The translations under genes were made by a program, and so were the position numbers. This document shows positions 59,094 to 64,000 of a DNA stretch of 64,000 bases, in pieces. The notes below the pieces were generated by a model. The model saw only the letters and a program-made list of their open reading frames with translations. It did no database searches and was not told where the DNA came from. The stretch's first letter is position 1. Every line of letters begins with the position of its first letter. Source of the stretch: Pusillimonas sp044464525 (GTDB taxonomy: Bacteria > Pseudomonadota > Gammaproteobacteria > Burkholderiales > Burkholderiaceae_B); the NCBI RefSeq assembly GCF_044464525.1, contig NZ_JBIQLE010000002.1, positions 1-64,000 on the forward strand. Reading direction: 5' to 3'.

Positions 59094-60394
59094 GTAATAT
59101 GCTGCAACCCTGGAGCCAGCGAGCCAAGGCCGCAAGCCTGCCCGGTGCGAATATGCCCTGGCTGGCCGAGGCGCGTCGGCGCGCTCTGGACCGCTTCATG
59201 TCAGAAGGCTGGCCCACCACCAAGCACAAAGATTGGCGGCATACTTCTCTGGCATTCATGCAACAGCAGGCTTTCGACGGAAAACGGGGCACTTCCTCGG
59301 GCGTCGATATCGAGGCCTTGCGACAAGGCCAAAGCGGCCACTGGATGGTGTTCGTCGACGGACGTTTTGAGGCCGGGCTATCCCGCATCGGCGACCTGGC
59401 CGACGGCGTGCGTATCGCACCGCTAGCCCAGGTAATCACGGGCGGCGAATCACGTCTTGAGGCGGTGCTGGGCGATGCCGGCGAAGGCGGAAGCCCCGCC
59501 GCGCTGAACCTGGCCCTTGCGGCTGACGGCGCCTATGTCGAATTGCCGGCCCGAACTTCCTTGTCCGAACCCTTGCATTTGGTGTTTATCGCGGCGGGCA
59601 ACGCAACCGCCAGTTTCCCGCGCAACATCGTGCTTCTGGGGCAGGGAGCCGAAGCTGCCATTGTCGAGCACTACATCGGCTATGCCGAGCAAGCCACGCT
59701 GACCAATACGGTCATGCAAGGCCGGCTCGAACGCGAAGCGCGGCTCACCCACGTCAAGGTGCAGCAAGAGCAGGCAGAGGCCTTTCACCTGGCTGCGATA
59801 GACATCCAGCAGGACGAAGGCTCAACCTATGAGTCACACTCGATTTCCTTCGGGGCCAGATTGGCGCGCAACGACATCGCCACGCGCTTCAATGGCGAGC
59901 GCTGCCATACCTTGCTCAATGGCTTGTTTTACGCCGATGGCCGGCGTCATGTCGATCATCACACCCGTATCGATCACGCACAGCCCAATAGCACCAGCCA
60001 CGAATTCTACCGGGGTATTCTGGATAATTCGGCTCAGGGGGTTTTCACCGGCCGCATCCAGGTTCGAGATGGCGCCGACGGCACCGACGCGGTGCAGCGT
60101 TCCGACAATTTACTCTTGTCGCGCATGGCTCGGGTGACCACGCAGCCCGAACTTGAAATCTACGCCGACGACGTAAAGTGTGCGCACGGCGCCACGGTGG
60201 GCCAAATCGACGAAGAAAGCCTGTTCTATCTACGCTCGCGCGGGCTTTCCCAAGCGCACGCGCATGGTGTGATGACATACGCCTTCGCCGCGCAAGCCCT
60301 GAAGCGCATCGCCCTCGAGCCCATGCGCCGCCGCATCGCCTCGACCGTGCGCAACTTGCTTCCCGGAGGCAAGCTGCTTGGAGACATCTCATGA
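59090..60394 (+). CDS. sufD: Fe-S assembly protein SufD
   Basis: 434 aa, scaffold partner of SufB. SufD-type N-terminal helices (RFMSEGWPTTKHKDWRHTSL), beta-helix core, and C-terminal CAHGATVGQIDEESLFYLRSRGLSQ with the conserved His. ATGA overlaps on both sides (sufC, sufS) indicate coupled translation. Confidence 0.95.
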   Translation: MSNMLQPWSQRAKAASLPGANMPWLAEARRRALDRFMSEGWPTTKHKDWRHTSLAFMQQQAFDGKRGTSSGVDIEALRQGQSGHWMVFVDGRFEAGLSRIGDLADGVRIAPLAQVITGGESRLEAVLGDAGEGGSPAALNLALAADGAYVELPARTSLSEPLHLVFIAAGNATASFPRNIVLLGQGAEAAIVEHYIGYAEQATLTNTVMQGRLEREARLTHVKVQQEQAEAFHLAAIDIQQDEGSTYESHSISFGARLARNDIATRFNGERCHTLLNGLFYADGRRHVDHHTRIDHAQPNSTSHEFYRGILDNSAQGVFTGRIQVRDGADGTDAVQRSDNLLLSRMARVTTQPELEIYADDVKCAHGATVGQIDEESLFYLRSRGLSQAHAHGVMTYAFAAQALKRIALEPMRRRIASTVRNLLPGGKLLGDIS

Positions 60395-61650
60395 GCGCCA
60401 GCGTCGTAAAGCCCGCACCCGAAGCTGTTCTTGACCTGGCTCACGACTTTCCCATATTGGCGCGTCCGGTACGGGGCAAGCCCTTGGTCTATCTAGATAA
60501 TGGCGCCACGACGCAAAAGCCGCGACAAGTCATCGAGGCCGAAAGCCGATTCTATGAAGAATCGAACGCCAATATTCATCGCGGCGTACACTGGCTTTCC
60601 CAACACGCCACCGACCTCTACGAGGCAGGCCGCAACACCGTACGCCGTTTCCTGAACGCGCAACGAGACGAAGAAATCGTCTTTACGCGGGGCACCACCG
60701 AGTCCATCAACCTGGTGGCCCAAAGCTGGGGAAGGGCGAACCTCAAGGCGGGCGACGAGGTGCTGCTTACTGCCATGGAGCACCATTCCAACATCGTTCC
60801 CTGGCAATTGCTTTGCGGGCAGGTGGGAGCCGTGCTGAAGGTGGCGCCCATCGACAGCAGCGGCGAGCTGTTGATGGACGAATTCGACAAGCTGCTGGGC
60901 CCCAACACCCGCCTGGTGTGCGTCGCCCATGTGTCGAACGCCCTGGGAACGGTCAATCCGGTCGAGGAAATTGTGCGCAGATCGCACGCGGTTGGCGCGC
61001 TCGTGCTCGTCGACGGCGCCCAAGCCGTTGCGCATCAAGCGGTGGACGTGCAAGAGCTGGGCTGCGATTTCTACGCGTTCTCGGCGCATAAACTGTATGG
61101 CCCGACCGGCATCGGGGTGCTTTACGGACGGCACGAGCTGCTTCAGGCCATGCCGCCGTGGCAGGGCGGCGGCGACATGATCTACACGGTCAGCTTCGAA
61201 GGCTCAACCTACGCCGACGCTCCGCAGCGCTTCGAGGCCGGCACCCCGAATATTGCAGGTGTAGTAGGCATGGCCGCGGGCATCGACTATGTGCAGTCGG
61301 TGGGGCTCGAGCGTATTGCCGCCCATGAGCAAGCGCTTCTTGAGTCGGCGACCCAACAGATAGCGGCGCTGCCGGGGGTCAAGCTTATTGGCACGGCGCG
61401 GCATAAAGCAGGCATTTTGTCCTTTGTGATCGATGGCATACATCCACATGATCTGGGTACGATACTCGACTCGGAAGGCGTGGCCATACGCGCCGGCCAT
61501 CATTGCGCCATGCCCATCATGACGCAGTTCGGCATTCCCGGCACGGCCAGGGCTTCATTTGCCCTGTACAACAAACCTGAAGACATTACCGCCCTGGTCG
61601 GGGCGGTGCGCAAGGCGCAGGCCTTGTTCGGCATCACGGAGACGCCATGA
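60391..61650 (+). CDS. sufS: Cysteine desulfurase SufS
   Basis: 419-aa PLP enzyme mobilising sulfur from cysteine. The PLP lysine is in FYAFSAHKLYGPTGIG, the persulfide-forming Cys372 in RAGHHCAMPIM, and the DNGATTQKP motif at the N-terminus. Group II (SufS) type, here paired with SufU rather than SufE. Confidence 0.96.
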   Translation: MSASVVKPAPEAVLDLAHDFPILARPVRGKPLVYLDNGATTQKPRQVIEAESRFYEESNANIHRGVHWLSQHATDLYEAGRNTVRRFLNAQRDEEIVFTRGTTESINLVAQSWGRANLKAGDEVLLTAMEHHSNIVPWQLLCGQVGAVLKVAPIDSSGELLMDEFDKLLGPNTRLVCVAHVSNALGTVNPVEEIVRRSHAVGALVLVDGAQAVAHQAVDVQELGCDFYAFSAHKLYGPTGIGVLYGRHELLQAMPPWQGGGDMIYTVSFEGSTYADAPQRFEAGTPNIAGVVGMAAGIDYVQSVGLERIAAHEQALLESATQQIAALPGVKLIGTARHKAGILSFVIDGIHPHDLGTILDSEGVAIRAGHHCAMPIMTQFGIPGTARASFALYNKPEDITALVGAVRKAQALFGITETP

Positions 61651-62102
61651 GCGACATGCAGCCCGATCTACGCGAGCTTTACCAGGAAGTCATCTTCGAC
61701 CACAACCGCAGCCCACGCAATTACCATGGCATGGAGCGCCCCAGCCACGTTGCACAAGGCCACAATCCGTTGTGCGGAGACGAGCTTACCGTGTACGTGC
61801 GCGTACAAGACGGCGTGGTGGACGAGGCCAGTTTCGTGGGGCAAGGGTGTGCCATTTCCACAGCGTCGGCATCGCTGATGACCGAAGCCGTGCGGGGCAA
61901 GCCCGTCGACGAGGTCGAGAGCCTGTTCCAGGATTTTCATGCCATGCTGACAGACAGCAACCCCGTAAATCGCGATTTTGGCAAGCTCAAGGTGCTTGCC
62001 GGTGTCAAGGAATTCCCCGTGCGGGTCAAGTGCGCCACGCTGGCATGGCATACATTGCACAACGCGCTTCAGGGCGTGCAAGAGCCCGCCAAGACCGAGT
62101 AA
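61647..62102 (+). CDS. sufU: SufU-type sulfurtransferase/scaffold
   Basis: 151 aa, IscU-like fold with Cys43 (NPLCGD), Cys68 (GQGCAIS) and Cys129 (VRVKCATLAW) plus Asp45, the zinc/sulfur-accepting set. In Gram-positive bacteria SufU takes sulfur from SufS. It is less common in proteobacteria, which usually use SufE. ATGA overlap with sufS. Confidence 0.93.
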   Translation: MSDMQPDLRELYQEVIFDHNRSPRNYHGMERPSHVAQGHNPLCGDELTVYVRVQDGVVDEASFVGQGCAISTASASLMTEAVRGKPVDEVESLFQDFHAMLTDSNPVNRDFGKLKVLAGVKEFPVRVKCATLAWHTLHNALQGVQEPAKTE

Positions 62103-62111
62103 GGTATTGTC

Positions 62112-62678
62112 ATGAGTTATCACAGAAAACCCAACGAAGTTGTCGTCAGCCGCGACCTGCCGGCGGTATCAGTACCATTTGGCGAGCCCGTCACCATCCA
62201 AGAGGGCTGCACGGCCCAGATAACCCAGCAACTTGGCGGCAGCTATACCGTCTACGTCGAAGGCAACCTCTATCGCATCGAAGGACGAGACGCCGATGCA
62301 TTAGGCCTCGAGCCCGTCGACACGCCCGTCATCCAGGCTTCAGACGGGCCGGCCACGATGGAATCCGTCGAAGCTGCCGCTCTCGAGCTGTTGAAGACCT
62401 GCTACGATCCGGAAATTCCTGTGGATATCGTCAATTTAGGGCTGGTTTACCGCTGTGAAGTCCTTCCGGCGGCGCAAGAGGGCGCCTTCCGTATCGAAGT
62501 CGACATGACTCTTACCGCACCCGGCTGCGGCATGGGCACCTTCATCGCCGACGAGGCACGCTCCAAGCTGTTGTCCATCGAAGGTGTAGACGCCGTCGAT
62601 GTCGACCTGGTCTGGGACCCTCCATGGAGCCGCGAGATGATCAGCGAGCACGCCAGGCTCCAGCTCGGCCTGATGTAG
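62112..62678 (+). CDS. sufT: Fe-S assembly-associated protein SufT (DUF59 domain)
   Basis: 188 aa. N-terminal extension (DLPAVSVPFGEPVTIQEGCTAQITQQLGG) typical of proteobacterial SufT, and a MIP18/DUF59 domain (LKTCYDPEIPVDIVNLGLVYRCEV...TLTAPGCGMGTFI...DLVWDPPWSREMIS) with the conserved Cys in PGCGMG. Implicated in Fe-S protein maturation. Last gene of the operon, 9 nt after sufU. Confidence 0.93.
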   Translation: MSYHRKPNEVVVSRDLPAVSVPFGEPVTIQEGCTAQITQQLGGSYTVYVEGNLYRIEGRDADALGLEPVDTPVIQASDGPATMESVEAAALELLKTCYDPEIPVDIVNLGLVYRCEVLPAAQEGAFRIEVDMTLTAPGCGMGTFIADEARSKLLSIEGVDAVDVDLVWDPPWSREMISEHARLQLGLM

Positions 62679-62816
62679 CCCCAAGCCCAAAGGTACGCCT
62701 GCTGCATCTGTTCCATATGTCCCATTAAATTTTTCAGTTGTTCATCCGTTATTCATGTGCGGCACCTATAGTGCGGGTTGCTATTGGTTAAAGCATTAGA
62801 GTTCGGAGGCGGGCAT

Positions 62817-64000
62817 ATGTCGTTGTATGAAGTCGCGAAGGAACCAGCGCTTTCACACGACGGCGGCGGCGCGGGTTTGCGCGTTCACCTCGACGACATA
62901 CTTCGAAACCGGCGTTTAATGCCGGTCTTTCAACCCGTCGTCGACATACAACTGGGCGCCATTATTGGTTACGAGGGCCTGATACGCGGCCCTGCCGACG
63001 GGCCGCTGCATTCACCGCTGGAAATGTTCCGGGTCGCTCGCGAGCAGGGCTTGACGTCCAAGCTGGAAATTCTGTGCTGCCACATCTTGCTGGGGCAATT
63101 CATCGAATTGGGTCTGCCGGGGCGCCTGTTCCTCAACATCAGCCCAGCAGTCTTGCCCGAGATGGCCTCCAGTGCCGCGACTCTGGCAAATGATTTTGAG
63201 CAAAGGGGTTTGCCCCCGAGCCGGATCGTATTCGAGCTTACCGAGCATTTCACCCAAGAATGGCAGGAACTGGCTCGCCTTGTTGCCGAGTACCGCGATG
63301 CCGGCTTTCAACTGGCCTTGGACGACCTGGGCGAAGGCTATTCCAGTTTGCGGCGCTGGTCCGAATTCAAGCCCGAGTACGTCAAGGTCGACATGCACTT
63401 CGTACAAGGCATTCACGGCGATGGGCTCAAGCAGCAATTTCTGCGTTCAATAAGGGATATTGCGCAAGAATCGGGCGCTCTCGTAGTGGCGGAAGGTATC
63501 GAGCAACAGGAAGAACTCAAGTGCCTCGTGGATATCGGCATTCGAAGCGGGCAGGGCTTTTATATCGCCAGGCCGGTACCCACGCCCTTGATCGAATTGC
63601 CCAGCGCTTTTTTATCCGACTTGCGCCAAAATCAGATCACCCGTCCTTCTTTTAAGCCGCCGCAGTCAAGGCCCATGGCCAACGCAGGCACGCTTTTACG
63701 AACCGTGCCTTGCGCATCGCCAATGATGACCAACGATGCCGTGTGCGACTTATTCGCCAGCCGCGCTGATCTGCAATCGATACCGGTGGTTGAAGATGGC
63801 GTGCCACTGGGCTTGATCCTTCGCGACGACCTGATCGGCCGCTTTGCGCGGCCGTATCAGCGCGAGCTTTACGGTCGCCGAAGCTGCACGATCTTCATGG
63901 ACCAAGCGCCGCCCATGGCGGACCAATCTTCCAGCTTGCACGAACTTAGCCAAATCCTGATCGAGGCTGATCGCTCCCGACTCATCAGCGACTTCATTAT
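62817..64000 (+). CDS. EAL-domain c-di-GMP phosphodiesterase-like protein, 3' end outside window
   Basis: Open to the window edge (394 codons). Starts at ATG 62817 with GGAGG 7 nt upstream. EAL domain about 30-260: FQPVVDIQLGAIIGYEGLIRGP (the EGL variant of EAL), FLNISP, VFELTEHF, LALDDLGEGYSSL, VKVDM, VVAEGIE and GQGFYIARP, so the catalytic set looks intact. A CBS-like region follows from about residue 285 (SIPVVEDGVPLGLILRDDLIGRFA). Proteins of this layout usually end in a GGDEF domain, which would lie beyond the window. Confidence 0.85.
   Translation, partial: MSLYEVAKEPALSHDGGGAGLRVHLDDILRNRRLMPVFQPVVDIQLGAIIGYEGLIRGPADGPLHSPLEMFRVAREQGLTSKLEILCCHILLGQFIELGLPGRLFLNISPAVLPEMASSAATLANDFEQRGLPPSRIVFELTEHFTQEWQELARLVAEYRDAGFQLALDDLGEGYSSLRRWSEFKPEYVKVDMHFVQGIHGDGLKQQFLRSIRDIAQESGALVVAEGIEQQEELKCLVDIGIRSGQGFYIARPVPTPLIELPSAFLSDLRQNQITRPSFKPPQSRPMANAGTLLRTVPCASPMMTNDAVCDLFASRADLQSIPVVEDGVPLGLILRDDLIGRFARPYQRELYGRRSCTIFMDQAPPMADQSSSLHELSQILIEADRSRLISDFI

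Overview
The window is chromosomal DNA of a GC-rich betaproteobacterium, most likely family Alcaligenaceae (Bordetella/Achromobacter/Pusillimonas-like). Pointers are the asd-fimV-truA-trpF order, the thrS/infC and rpmI-rplT-pheS-pheT-ihfA-merR blocks, the EIIA(Man)-HPr-EI set without a sugar permease, and protein sequences typical of that group. This placement is inference from gene content; no database was searched.

Layout. (1) 1-6785: core genes asd (5' end cut off), fimV-like, truA, trpF, a convergent UshA-type 5'-nucleotidase lipoprotein, and tRNA-Val(GAC). (2) 6786-6965: the tRNA terminator, then what looks like the leader of a tRNA-targeting integrase (TTGGGGGTATG repeats) with no integrase gene after it. 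(3) 6966-15184: a methylcitrate cluster, prpB-prpC-acnD-prpF, transcribed away from prpR, with a recognisable sigma-54 promoter and TTTCA/TGAAA repeats between them. (4) 15147-35455: an accessory catabolic region holding a VanA-type Rieske oxygenase, a VOC dioxygenase-like protein, a flavin hydroxylase, an EthD-like protein, an orphan amino-acid/aromatic-type binding protein, an Lrp regulator divergent from an orphan AceE-type E1, a four-gene operon (amidohydrolase, aldehyde dehydrogenase, Fe-alcohol dehydrogenase, LinD/PcpC-like glutathione transferase), a fumarylacetoacetase-family hydrolase, and a polyamine-type ABC importer ending in a LysR gene. Much of this looks like funnelling of aromatic compounds, possibly methoxylated or halogenated, toward central metabolism, with propionyl-CoA handled by the prp genes.

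(5) 35456-41891: thrS, infC, gshB and the regulatory PTS genes. thrS is preceded by what reads as a complete threonine attenuator: a 13-codon leader ORF with four consecutive Thr codons, a 1:2 hairpin, a 7-bp antiterminator pairing and a 10-bp intrinsic terminator 16 nt before the thrS start. This is the most striking observation in the window. (6) 41927-46681: glnK-amtB with a sigma-54 promoter and tandem NtrC sites, a small lipoprotein, ubiK and comM. (7) 46682-52769: rpmI-rplT (8.6 kb away from infC, with its own promoter and structured leader), pheST, ihfA, a MerR regulator and a DUF455 protein. (8) 52756-54398: an ECF sigma factor with its anti-sigma factor. (9) 54485-62678: an Atm1-type ABC exporter, then a complete suf operon (Rrf2 regulator, sufBCDSUT) with a perfect 25-bp palindromic operator. 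(10) 62817 to the end: an EAL-domain protein cut off by the window edge.
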